Made by a program: the position numbers and the translations under genes
NCBI GenBank assembly: GCA_016715985.1
Contig: JADJXD010000001.1
Span: 1,674,001-1,738,000, forward strand
Origin: Saprospiraceae bacterium
GTDB lineage: Bacteria; Bacteroidota; Bacteroidia; Chitinophagales; Saprospiraceae
Length of the DNA: 64,000 nt
Reading direction: 5' to 3'
The notes under the pieces: model-generated
The model's database searches: none
The model's input: the letters and a program-made list of their open reading frames with translations, nothing else
Told to the model about the DNA's origin: nothing
Shown here: in pieces, positions 36,344 to 45,384 of the stretch
Position numbering within the stretch: position 1 is the stretch's first letter
Layout: the number at the start of each line of letters is the position of its first letter

Positions 36344-37200
36344 GCCAATTGAATGAATTAATGGATATTCTGAATCTGACAGAAACTGCACCTTTTGAGT
36401 ATGTTGGAAAAAATTTATTTATCGGCAGCCCGAATGTATATGGTGGACAGGTATTGGCACAAGCTATCGCTGCTGCTCATCGGACGATGGATAGTGACCG
36501 TCACTTACATTCCATCCACAGCTACTTTCTGAATCCCGGTGATAATGATCTGGATATTCAATACAAAGTAGAAGTAGTGAAAGATGGAAGAGCCTTTAAT
36601 ACACGTCGTGTCACAGGAGCCCAAAACGGCAGGGATATATTTGTATTATTTGCGTCTTTCCAGAGAGAAGAAACCGGAATCGAACATCAGGCTGTCATGC
36701 CTAACGTTGCCAGACCGGAATCGCTGACAAGTTTTTCAGACCTTTTTGCTGAATTTGCAGAAAAATTCAATATCGAGCCGAGAGGGATTTTTTCCCCCAA
36801 CGGACCTTTTATATTTCACCCGGTGGAACATTACGACCCTTTTCACCCCAGAATCCGACCACCGATGAATCACACCTGGTTTCGTACCAACGGTACTTTA
36901 CCGGATGATCATTTACTGCATGAGCAGGCATTAGCCTATGCGTCAGATTTTAATTTGCTCATTACAGCACTTCTGCCGCACGGACTTTCATTTTTTACTA
37001 CGCCAATGCAGATTGCCAGTTTAGATCACGCTATGTGGTTCCACAGACCCGTAAAAGCAGATGATTGGCTTCTCTATGTAGTCGATAGCGCCAATGCAAA
37101 TGGTGGGCGTGCTTTCTGTACAGGTAAGATTTTTTCTAAAGATGGTATCCTTATCGCCAGTACCGCACAGGAAGGACTTATCAGGAAATTGAAGATTTGA
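36340..37200 (+). CDS. tesB: Acyl-CoA thioesterase II
   Basis: TesB hydrolyses medium and long acyl-CoA to free fatty acid and CoA in the cytosol. The 286-residue length is that of the family, and both hot-dog halves are present: GKNLFIGSPNVYGGQVLAQA, HSIHSYFLNPGD and VVKDGRAFNTRRVTGAQNGR in the first, and ALAYASDFNLL, TPMQIASLDHAMWFHRP and IASTAQEGLIR in the second. The Asp of SDFNLL and the Gln of AQEGLIR correspond to the catalytic Asp and Gln of the E. coli enzyme. Coupled to the small membrane gene upstream. Confidence 0.95.
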   Translation: MSQLNELMDILNLTETAPFEYVGKNLFIGSPNVYGGQVLAQAIAAAHRTMDSDRHLHSIHSYFLNPGDNDLDIQYKVEVVKDGRAFNTRRVTGAQNGRDIFVLFASFQREETGIEHQAVMPNVARPESLTSFSDLFAEFAEKFNIEPRGIFSPNGPFIFHPVEHYDPFHPRIRPPMNHTWFRTNGTLPDDHLLHEQALAYASDFNLLITALLPHGLSFFTTPMQIASLDHAMWFHRPVKADDWLLYVVDSANANGGRAFCTGKIFSKDGILIASTAQEGLIRKLKI

Positions 37201-37590
37201 TTTAGCTGTTGGGCATTGGCTGTTGGCTGTTAGCTGTTGGCTGTTAGCCATTAGCTTTTAGCTTTATCCCTTTACCCTTTTCCTTTCACCCCTTCCCCCA
37301 TTTAATCATTCTATCACACACAGATCACCCAATCACCGATCACCCCAACAATCATTCCCTCATTCCCTCATTTAACCATTCACTCATTTAACTATTCACT
37401 CATTTACCCATTCACTCATTTAATCATTCTAAGATCACGAAATCACAGATCACCCCATCACCGATCACCCAATCACTCATTCCCTCATTCACTCATTCAC
37501 TCATTCCCTCATTCCCTCATTTAACCATTCACTCATTTAACTATTCACTCATTTAATCATTCTATCATTCACAGATCACCATCCGCTCCA
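37201..37590 (+). repeat. Low-complexity intergenic repeat block
   Basis: The block begins with GCTGTTGGCTGTTAGC words, continues with CCCTTTACCCTTTTCCTTTC, and then shows AGATCACCCAATCACCGA and many TCATTCACTCATTTAACC words. These are the same families as near 30 kb and 40.8 kb. The IS-A insertion lies directly after it. Confidence 0.75.
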
Positions 37591-37592
37591 CT

Positions 37593-37611
37593 TACCCCCG
37601 ACCCCTGAAGG
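37593..37611. repeat. Left half of an intergenic palindrome split by IS-A
   Basis: ACCCCCGACCCCTGAAGG continues after the IS at 40792 as CTGAAGGGGAGTCCTACCCG. An uninterrupted copy (ACCCCCGACCCTTGAAGGGG) lies near 30136-30170. CTGAAGG is duplicated on both sides of the insertion. Confidence 0.75.
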
Positions 37612-37662
37612 GCATTAGCGTCAACTTAATTTTTTATATATGTTTATATGGTATATATAAAA

Positions 37663-37708
37663 GGTTGTTTAACTTTGTGATAGCAAATTATTCACCCGTT
37701 AAACAACC
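37663..37708 (+). other. Hairpin and promoter candidate upstream of the IS-A transposase
   Basis: GGTTGTTTAAC (37663-37673) and GTTAAACAACC (37698-37708) are perfectly complementary; TAACTTTG at 37670-37677 matches the -7 consensus. The transposase start follows eight bases after the hairpin. Such a hairpin may reduce translation of read-through transcripts. Confidence 0.55.
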
Positions 37709-38914
37709 TAATATTATGAATTGCAAAGTTAATAATTTTTTTGAATGTGTTGATATTAATCAGATTGCTTTTGAAACAGGTTTCTGTAAGAGAGCATTCC
37801 GAAAGATTACTCCTGTTGATTTCTTAAAATCTTTCTTTATTGCATTTGGTCAATCGAAGTATTCCCTAAGAAATTGGTCCATTGTTTTAAGTTCTATGAT
37901 TGGTGAGTTTGTATCATTTCAAGCTATTGACAAGAAGATTCAATTTCAGAAAATTGATTTTGTTAAGAAATTATTTACAGAGACCTGTTCTCTGAATTTG
38001 AATAATTTTACTGCTAAAATTACCGGAGACTTGGCTGGCTTTGGTAGAATAATTATTCAAGACAGCACCTTAGTCAAATTATCTGATAAACATTATGTGC
38101 ACACATCAGGTGTATCCAATGGTTTGGTTAAAAAAGCATTGAGTCGCATACAGTCAACGATTGATCTGGGTATGGGTAAATTTATTGATGTAGTAATGTG
38201 TACTTACTCACAGAACGATGTTTCCTTTACCGACAATATTCTTAGTCACATTAAACCCAAGGATTTAATCTTACGAGACCTTGGCTATTTTAAAATTCAA
38301 GTTCGGAAAATATTCAAGAGGCTTCTGCCTACTTTATTTCAAAACTGCATGCTGGTGTCTTATTGTTCAATAATGAAACGAATCAAAGGATAGATATTGA
38401 AGAATTTATCAAATCAAATGAGAAAAATGGCTCTACTTCGTTTTGATATATTTGTCAAAATCGGGGAGAAAGAAAAATACTCAGTAAGGATGATTGGGTA
38501 TAAGGTGACTGAAGAACAAGCAATGAAAAAGAGGAAGAAGCTCATCCAATCAAGACATAAAGACAGTGGCATAACAGAAAAAGCTTATTTCCTATGTAAC
38601 TATAATATATTCATTACCAATATACCAAAAGAACAATTAGCAGCCCATAAAATGTTTGAGATTTACAGTCTTCGATGGTCTATTGAGTTAATGTTTAAAG
38701 AATGGAAGAGTATCTTCGATCTTAATGCATTAATGCTGAGTAACAAAACACCAAACCCTGCAAGACCAGAAATGTTATTATATTTGATGCTATTATATAT
38801 TGCATTGGTAGTCAAGCCAGCATATTATAAAATTGCTGCTATTATAAAGCAAAAATATAATAAGTATGTAAGCCCACACAAGTTTTCTAATTATTTAAAA
38901 ACAGTCTCTAACTT

Positions 38915-40656
38915 AGGGTCTGCTGAATATGTCGGAAGTTCAACCTGATCCCCAGTACTTTCTGGGCTGGACCATACTCAACAATATTAATAACAACTGA
39001 TTTACCTGCAAGGTACACCATTGCTTAAAATGTTTTACAATGCTTTGTGTTAGGCAATACAGTGCTGTCCCAGCCAACTTGACTAGGTTGAGCACCAGTA
39101 TAATGGTGGAAATCCATGATTCACTCGTTGAAGCCAGCTTTGCTCTTATCTTGTCAAGACCATACCCCCGCTTTGCCTGACCAAACTTTCCTTCAATGGG
39201 ATTTCTTTCTCCGGGTCTTACTTGATTTGACAATGCCTTCGGTCTTCCTAATGGTTTTGCCCGTAGCTCTATACCCATTTCTTTGAGGAAGTTTCGATTC
39301 TCTCTCGTACAATATATCTTATCCGCCAATACTTTTTGGGGATAATAGCCCAGTCGCCTTTTGTAGTTTTCTACACTCAATTTTAATCTTGTACCCCTCA
39401 TTAAATGCTTCCCAGTTCAACTCGTCTATAAACACAAATCCGTCCATCAAGCTAGATTGTATCTTTGCTCCAAATTCTGTATCCGAATTTTTCTTCCCCC
39501 TCTTTATTGGTCTCACATGTGGTTGGTGGATACTCACTATACGGTTTTCAATACTATGTGTCTTGGTATCATACATAGTCTTTTGTTGGTCGTACAAATG
39601 TTGAATCACCAAAAAATACTTATATGCCTTTTTATCAAATACAATCACTCCTATTTGATCCAACAGCCAGTGAAGATGTTTAATATTTCTTTTGAGGTAT
39701 TGTAGTTGCTGCCTGATTCCTTTTCTAATTTCAGAGCGGCTTCTGGTCTTCTTTTGCGCTATCTTCAAATAATGTGTGCGTGCTACCTTCCTGTACGTCC
39801 TCGGCTTTTTTATTTTCAATGCGGTCCATTCTCTTATGTAATCCATCAATCCATCTATTAACTTCTCAGACTGTTCCCGAGATTCATTTAGCAAATCCAA
39901 ATCTGTAGGATATGCTATCTCCTGCGGACATACCGTCGCATCCATGATCAGTGAACCACGTAATTCTACTTTTTTATCACGTATTACATTTACTTTTCTA
40001 CTTCGTCGGAGACTGTCGTTGATTGTGTCACGTCATCTTGTGTGGGTACACTAACCTCCGGAGGAATTGCTTCAGATTTATCTTTATGTTCAACAGTATC
40101 ATTTTTTATGTTTCCATCTTCGCTACTCTCGTCAATCGATTGTTGATAGATTTTTACAATCTTTTCGTTTATTTTATTGATATCTTCCGGACCTAAACGA
40201 TTACGAAACTCTACGAAAAGTGAAGCATCAAATGGTGCTTGATTACTAAAACTACTAAAGCCTATAAAATACTGCATGTAGACATTCTCCTGTATTTGCA
40301 GTACGGTCTCTCTGTCACTAAAATCATTAATATGTTTGATAATCATAGCTCCTATCACTACACGAGGATTTATGCTGTCAGCTCCCAGTTTCTGATTCTT
40401 TAACTTGGACAAGTAAATATTTACTATGCTATCCCAAGGTATGAGTTGAGCCAACTTTACCCACCTGTTATTTTTGTCCAAATGTTGGTCAAAGGGAGTC
40501 TCAAATCCAGGTAATGGAACCACACTCGGACTAAGATATCGAAGCTTTGATGCACGACTTTTTTGAGCTTTTGCCATATACTCTTGCACTTTATTGTGCA
40601 AATATAACCATTACGCATATATGTTTACTCACTTTTTTATGCCTTCAGCAGACCCT
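38915..40656 (-). mobile_element. IS5/IS1182-like insertion sequence (IS-B), nested in IS-A
   Basis: Perfect 13-bp terminal inverted repeats AGGGTCTGCTGAA lie at 38915 and, inverted, at 40644-40656. AACTT is duplicated on both sides (38910-38914, 40657-40661). Joining the flanks restores the reading frame of the IS-A transposase, which proves that IS-B came second. A third AGGGTCTGCTG at about 40710 belongs to IS-A itself. Confidence 0.92.
38940..40601 (-). pseudogene. IS5/IS1182-type transposase of IS-B, frameshifted
   Basis: The N-terminal part, from ATG 40601 or the in-frame ATG at 40577 (MAKAQKSRASKL), has a DUF772-type domain (NPRVVIGAMIIKHINDFSDR, APFDASLFVEFRNRLG). A missing A near 39990 shifts the frame to the part with LIMDATVCPQEIAYPTDL, carrying a catalytic Asp. 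An extra G near 39395 shifts it again to YKRRLGYYPQKVLADKIYCT with the second Asp, then LGRPKALSNQVRPGERNPIE with the final Glu. The element is non-functional as assembled. Confidence 0.88.
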
Positions 40657-40791
40657 AACTTAAATATAGATTTAGAATCAGAGTATAGTTTAAAACAAAT
40701 CTCTAGGGTCTGCTGCTATGATAATCGGTCGGACAGAATACATTTTTCTCATTTACTCGAAAAATTTATTATCTTAAGTTGACGCTAATGC

Positions 40792-40930
40792 CTGAAGGGG
40801 AGTCCTACCCGCTAAACATAAAACCTTATCACTCAATTACCCATTCACTCATTCACTCATTTAACCATTCACTCATTTAATCATTCCATCATTCAAAGAT
40901 CACGAAATCACAGATCACCCCATCACACGA
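40792..40930 (+). repeat. Right half of the split palindrome and low-complexity block
   Basis: CTGAAGGGGAGTCCTACCCG continues the element interrupted by IS-A. It is followed by TCATTCACTCATTTAACC and AGATCACGAAATCACAGA words up to the end of the next minus-strand gene. Confidence 0.7.
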
Positions 40931-40938
40931 TCCCTCCA

Positions 40939-41643
40939 TCACCCCACCAAATTTCCCTGATCATCCCAAACGGCAATTGTATTTCTTTCAGAAGATTTTA
41001 TGGAAATATCCAATGTCCGCTGGTCATAGCTCAGGCCGTGTTTTCTAAGTACTTCATCCGGCACGCCATCCCATTCATTGGGACGATTACCTGCATACCG
41101 GAGATATTCTATACCTTCTTCAGATGTAAAGTAACCTGTAGCTGTCAGATTTCGTATTAAGTTGAAGAAGGTTACACCAGGTTTCATTTCTGCTTTTGCG
41201 GTATCCGGATATGCGATATCTTCAATGACATTGATTCTGTTTTCGTCCGTGCAGGATAAAAAGTCACTTTCAAATCTTTTGTTACACTCACTATTAAGCC
41301 ACATGAGTCCACCTCTCATCGGCACCTGAAACTTTGGATAATCTTTCATCATAAATTCAATAAAATCGGGGACACCTGCTTCGGTAGCGCTCACGGATTC
41401 TTCATCTTCCGGGATAATGATATCGCAGAGTATTTCTACCATTTTCCTTTCTTTGTCAGAAAAAAAACTTTCTCCCTTTAACCTTAGATCATGAGCAATT
41501 TCTTCAGGTGTTCTCCCATATCCTAATCCCGGCAACATTTCTTCCACTTCCTTTCCGGTAGAATCTTTACAACCTGTACTAATCAGAAATCCCGTAGCAA
41601 GGGTGCCGGTGAGCAGCAATTTAAGATTTTCTCTTCTGTCCAT
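40939..41643 (-). CDS. Gluconate 2-dehydrogenase subunit 3-like protein (PF13618)
   Basis: The 234-residue protein belongs to the small-subunit family that accompanies membrane-associated GMC dehydrogenases. The N-terminus DRRENLKLLLTG resembles a Tat signal, and FLISTGCKD looks like a lipobox, so a folded lipoprotein exported by Tat is plausible. The family core FSDKERKMVEILCDIIIPED and SATEAGVPDFIEFMMKDYP is clear. It lies three bases downstream of the GMC gene, so the two should form one complex. The cytochrome subunit seen in some systems is absent here. Confidence 0.85.
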   Translation of the reverse strand: MDRRENLKLLLTGTLATGFLISTGCKDSTGKEVEEMLPGLGYGRTPEEIAHDLRLKGESFFSDKERKMVEILCDIIIPEDEESVSATEAGVPDFIEFMMKDYPKFQVPMRGGLMWLNSECNKRFESDFLSCTDENRINVIEDIAYPDTAKAEMKPGVTFFNLIRNLTATGYFTSEEGIEYLRYAGNRPNEWDGVPDEVLRKHGLSYDQRTLDISIKSSERNTIAVWDDQGNLVG

Positions 41644-41646
41644 CTG

Positions 41647-43386
41647 TCAGATATTTTTTTGTTTGAGTTGTTCGATAATGTAATCTGAAGTCCTCCAAGC
41701 TAATGCGAGTATCGTCCATGTTGGGTTTTTGTCTGCCTGCGAAACAAATGGTCCGCCATCCGTCACAAAAAGGTTTTCACATTCATGGGCTTGTGCATAT
41801 TTGTTCAGGACGGAAGTTTTAGGATCGTCTCCCATTCTGGTGGTACCGACTTCATGAATGATACGTCCGGGAGCCAGGAGACCGTATTGTTTCTCAGCAT
41901 TTGGTTTCTCACCTAACAGGACTGCTCCCATACTGGTCAGAATCTCTTCAAAAGTATCATGCATATGTTTGGCCTGACGTACTTCGTGGTCCGTCCATTT
42001 ATAATGAAATCTAAGTACAGGAATGCCAAATTTATCCACTTTCTCCGGGTCAATCTCACAATAGTTGTCAAATTGCGGGATACTTTCTCCTCTCCCTGAC
42101 ATACCTACAGTTGCACCCCGGATCCGTCTGATGTCCTTTTTCAGTGAAGTACCATATCCTCCATTGGGTTGTGGATTTCCGAGATTGTCCGTGAGATATT
42201 TTCGCATTGTATCCATGCCAAAGCCAAATCCGTAAGACGGCATCCCCATCCCACCCCAATATTCAATATGATAACCACGCGGGAAATCCAGTTTTTTATT
42301 ATCCAGCCACCACGGAGTATAGACATGTAGTCCCCCTACTCCATCTTCATTATATATATCTCTCTCTATCAAAGCAGGCATAAACCCCATCCTATCCGTC
42401 CCTGTAGAATCATGCAGATATCTGCCTACTACCCCACTCCCGTTAGCTAATCCATCCGGATGAAATTTTGATTTTGAATTGAGAAGCAATCTGGCGGATT
42501 CGCAGGCTGAAGCAGCAAGTACTACTACTCTTGCATTTACTTTATACTCCTGCATATCTTTTTTGTCAATAAAAGATACCCCGGTGGCCAAACCATTCTC
42601 ATCAGTAAGCACTTCTCTCACCATTGCATTGGTAAACAGATCTACGGATCCCTTCTGCATAGCCGGTTTAACCAAACAAGTAGAAGATGAAAAATCAGCG
42701 TACACCTGACAGGCACGATTGCATTGTGCACAGTAAAAACACACGCCCCGTTCAGCATTTATCTTCCTGGTCAGTATTGACATTCTGGAAGGAATGACAG
42801 GAATATTCATTTTTTGTGCACCTTTTTTAAAATACAGTTCGTGCAATCTGGGCTTAGGTGGAGGTAGGAAAAATCCGTCAGGTTCGTTATCAATACCTTC
42901 CTTACTTCCGAAAATGCCTATCAGTTTATCGACTTTATCATAATAAGGTTTTATATCATCATAGCTGATTGGCCAGTTGTCTCCCAGTCCGTCCTGATCT
43001 TTTCTTTTGAAGTCTTTGGGGCCAAAACGGAGAGAAATCCTTCCCCAGTGATTGGTCCTTCCACCCAGCATCCGGGATCTGAACCAGTCAAAAGAAGTGC
43101 CGTTTTTCCGGGTGTAGGGCTCGCCATCAATTTCCCAACCGCCCCAGGCAGCATCAAAATCACCAAATGCCCGTTGTGTATTGGCTCCTCTGCGTGGTGA
43201 TTCCCAGGGCCATCTCATCTGGGTACGGTATTCTTCCATTGCAGGATCGAAATCACCACCTGCTTCCATGACTGCTACGGAAAGACCGGCATCTGCCAGA
43301 ATTTTTGCAGTCATACCGCCTCCGGCACCTGACCCTACAATACAGACATCATAAGGTTCGCCTGATTCTTTTATTTGAAAGCTCAT
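41647..43386 (-). CDS. GMC-family FAD oxidoreductase
   Basis: A 579-residue flavoenzyme with the dinucleotide-binding motif YDVCIVGSGAGGGMTAKIL (residues 12-30), the GMC signature around SRMLGGRTNHWGR, and the C-terminal substrate/flavin motif VGTTRMGDD and VTDGGPFVSQADKNPTWTIL. A Cys-rich segment (CFYCAQCNRACQV, about residues 213-225, plus a later Cys) suggests an iron-sulfur or structural metal site, which I believe is seen in related proteins of this phylum. Together with the subunit-3 gene it probably oxidises a sugar or alcohol in the periplasm. The substrate is not determinable. Confidence 0.88.
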   Translation of the reverse strand: MSFQIKESGEPYDVCIVGSGAGGGMTAKILADAGLSVAVMEAGGDFDPAMEEYRTQMRWPWESPRRGANTQRAFGDFDAAWGGWEIDGEPYTRKNGTSFDWFRSRMLGGRTNHWGRISLRFGPKDFKRKDQDGLGDNWPISYDDIKPYYDKVDKLIGIFGSKEGIDNEPDGFFLPPPKPRLHELYFKKGAQKMNIPVIPSRMSILTRKINAERGVCFYCAQCNRACQVYADFSSSTCLVKPAMQKGSVDLFTNAMVREVLTDENGLATGVSFIDKKDMQEYKVNARVVVLAASACESARLLLNSKSKFHPDGLANGSGVVGRYLHDSTGTDRMGFMPALIERDIYNEDGVGGLHVYTPWWLDNKKLDFPRGYHIEYWGGMGMPSYGFGFGMDTMRKYLTDNLGNPQPNGGYGTSLKKDIRRIRGATVGMSGRGESIPQFDNYCEIDPEKVDKFGIPVLRFHYKWTDHEVRQAKHMHDTFEEILTSMGAVLLGEKPNAEKQYGLLAPGRIIHEVGTTRMGDDPKTSVLNKYAQAHECENLFVTDGGPFVSQADKNPTWTILALAWRTSDYIIEQLKQKNI

Positions 43387-43538
43387 ATTTTATTCATTCT
43401 ATTTTTCCCGGTTAATCAATCGAGTAAAAATAAATGAAATATTGCAGAATGTAATAAATTTTAAAAATTTCCTTTTGGGGAAATGGCTTTATATGAATGA
43501 GATGCCTGTAAAAATTAAATTGCGGAGAATAGGGGTAA

Positions 43539-44438
43539 TTATTTTTTGGAATTCAGATTGTCCTCTGACCAGACTCCCTGTGTTCGTACAGTTCCGTTTT
43601 TCTCATACAATATGCCTTCACCATGTCGTTTATCATCCTTCCAGGAGCCGACGAAGTACAGTCCGTTTTTCCAGACATATTTTCCGATTCCATTTCTTTT
43701 ATCATTTAAATAAGCACCCTCATACTTTTCACCATCTTTCCAGATATAGACACCATTGCCCTGTCTCATATTATTTTTCCAATCTCCTCTGTAGATTCCT
43801 CCTGAACTCCATATTCCTAAACCATAACCATTGGCCTGATTGCTTTTTATCTCACCAAAAAATAGCACCTTTTCATCTTTAGAACTTTTAAATTCAAGCT
43901 CACCATATTTACTGCTTTTCAAATGCGTGATTGTATCAGCATAAGCAAGTGTTCCACTTTCGTAATTCTTCTGAACCTTATCCAAAGAATCCTGCAGCCG
44001 AATATGGGTACGCAATAATTCATCGTATTTATGACTGTACGTTTTAACGAGATTACTCTGATTTCTAACCATTTTGATCAATTCTTTTTCTGAAATCAGT
44101 TCTTTGCTGACTTCATTTTCATTTATATTTTGTTCAGGAAAATATAACTTTATCCGCTCATAAAAATCCTTGGATAGTAGTCCTGCTTCGTATTCTGATT
44201 TATAAATGTCCAAAGCCAATTCTCTTTCTCCAAAGATAAAAAGACTGTCTGCCTGCAACCTTCTGATCGAAAATCCGGCTTGTGTTTCCTGCATATTTGT
44301 GCCTGATCTAAGTCGAGTCAACTCTTCGTTCATTCGATTTGATTGGATTAGCTGGAAAATAATTATCAAAGCTAAAAATCCAATTATTAAGGAAGGAAGA
44401 ATATTCCTGAATTGCATTTTTGATTTTTCAATATTCAT
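43539..44438 (-). CDS. MORN-repeat protein with N-terminal membrane anchor
   Basis: The 299-residue protein has a single N-terminal membrane helix (about residues 12-30), a helical region of about 170 residues with coiled-coil character (EKELIKMVRNQSNLVKTYSH), and about five MORN repeats at 200-295 (GYGLGIWSSGGIYRGDWKN, GEKYEGAYLNDKRNG, GLYFVGSWKDDKRHG). MORN repeats usually mediate membrane or protein binding. It is 11 bases downstream of the DUF2490 gene in a minus-strand unit. Role unknown. Confidence 0.85.
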   Translation of the reverse strand: MNIEKSKMQFRNILPSLIIGFLALIIIFQLIQSNRMNEELTRLRSGTNMQETQAGFSIRRLQADSLFIFGERELALDIYKSEYEAGLLSKDFYERIKLYFPEQNINENEVSKELISEKELIKMVRNQSNLVKTYSHKYDELLRTHIRLQDSLDKVQKNYESGTLAYADTITHLKSSKYGELEFKSSKDEKVLFFGEIKSNQANGYGLGIWSSGGIYRGDWKNNMRQGNGVYIWKDGEKYEGAYLNDKRNGIGKYVWKNGLYFVGSWKDDKRHGEGILYEKNGTVRTQGVWSEDNLNSKK

Positions 44439-44449
44439 ACTTTATCCAT

Positions 44450-45283
44450 TTAATCATAAAATCTAACGGTGGGAATATCTTTACTCGAACTGACCTTAGA
44501 AAACTGATCAATATAAAATCCTATCATTAATCCTTTTCCGTGATCAAACTCAAATCCGGTAGCTCCTCTCGTCCTGAATCTATCTACATATCGGATTTCT
44601 GCTCTGCAGGCATTCAGAAACCTGTATCCTATACCTACGTAGAGACGATTCTGATTAAAGGTATTCAGAACTACACTTTTACCTATGTTTAAACCTATTT
44701 CATTTGAGACGGCAGCATACCAGACACCATTTTCATAGAAATCAGTTGTATTAATTAAATACCTGATTCTGTATCTGAATCTGAATCTGTTTAAGTATCT
44801 GAATTCATCTGAATTTTGAGTTTCCTGCCACCGCCATTCATATCTGTACCGCCATGTATGCATGAGACGACCCTTTAACTGTTTCACGTGATGAAAAAAC
44901 TGTAATGTGGTTCTGAGCTCGTAGTAATCTTCCCTGTTTAAGTCACTTTCTTTACCAATATACTCATTGGTATGCATATAACCCAAAGGAGAAAAGGACA
45001 ATCGTGCATAAGGACTGAATTGATAATGTATCCATGGACGAAAACTTTCTCTAAGCGCAAGATCAAAAATGCTACCTTCATTAAAAGCATTCTTGCGTCG
45101 CAAGACAAAATCAGCACCTATTCCTATTTTATTATCAAAAATCTGATTGACTTCCAGCTTACTCCAGAATACACCGTGCGGATATACCACCTTACTATCC
45201 TGACTATATAATTCAGGGCAAAAACTCAGATTAAAAAAGAATAGGAGGAACAGATGTGGAAGAATCCTATTTACATAAAACAT
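44450..45283 (-). CDS. DUF2490 outer-membrane beta-barrel protein
   Basis: The 277-residue protein has a signal peptide (about 1-27) and alternating strand pattern typical of DUF2490 barrels, with RESFRPWIHYQFSPYARLSF, RLMHTWRYRYEWRWQ, RYLNRFRFRYRIRYLIN and a terminal FDHGKGLMIGFYIDQF. The function of DUF2490 is not known. It is transcribed together with the MORN gene downstream. Confidence 0.82.
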   Translation of the reverse strand: MFYVNRILPHLFLLFFFNLSFCPELYSQDSKVVYPHGVFWSKLEVNQIFDNKIGIGADFVLRRKNAFNEGSIFDLALRESFRPWIHYQFSPYARLSFSPLGYMHTNEYIGKESDLNREDYYELRTTLQFFHHVKQLKGRLMHTWRYRYEWRWQETQNSDEFRYLNRFRFRYRIRYLINTTDFYENGVWYAAVSNEIGLNIGKSVVLNTFNQNRLYVGIGYRFLNACRAEIRYVDRFRTRGATGFEFDHGKGLMIGFYIDQFSKVSSSKDIPTVRFYD

Positions 45284-45384
45284 GTATAAATAAATTGATA
45301 TTCATTTACAAAGATATCAAATTATGCCAAAAAAGAATGAAGATGAGAAATAATCAAATTGTAATCTGCAGAAGCTATAATGAA

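Larger units (their letters stand above)
37716..40782 (+). pseudogene. IS4-family transposase of IS-A, frameshifted and split by IS-B
   Basis: The transposase begins with MNCKVNNFFECVDINQI at 37716. The DDE residues are recognisable: IIIQDSTLVKLSDKH, LILRDLGYF and the YREK motif YSLRWSIELMFKEWK. Around 38300 a missing base in a T run moves the frame, and around 38440 an extra T in TTTT moves it again. After KTVSNL (38914) IS-B intervenes; the C-terminal 40 or so residues (NIDLESEYSLKQISRVCCYD onward) continue at 40662 and stop inside the right inverted repeat. No intact product can be made. Confidence 0.9.
37612..40791 (+). mobile_element. IS4-like insertion sequence (IS-A), interrupted by IS-B
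   Basis: Perfect 18-bp terminal inverted repeats GCATTAGCGTCAACTTAA are present at 37612-37629 and inverted at 40774-40791. The 7-bp target duplication CTGAAGG flanks the element (37605-37611, 40792-40798). Without the nested IS-B and its duplication the element is about 1.43 kb. It landed inside an intergenic palindrome. Confidence 0.92.

Noticed and set aside
40700..40720. Third AGGGTCTGCTG copy as another end of IS-B
   Set aside because: It lies inside the coding frame of the IS-A transposase C-terminus and has no matching duplication.
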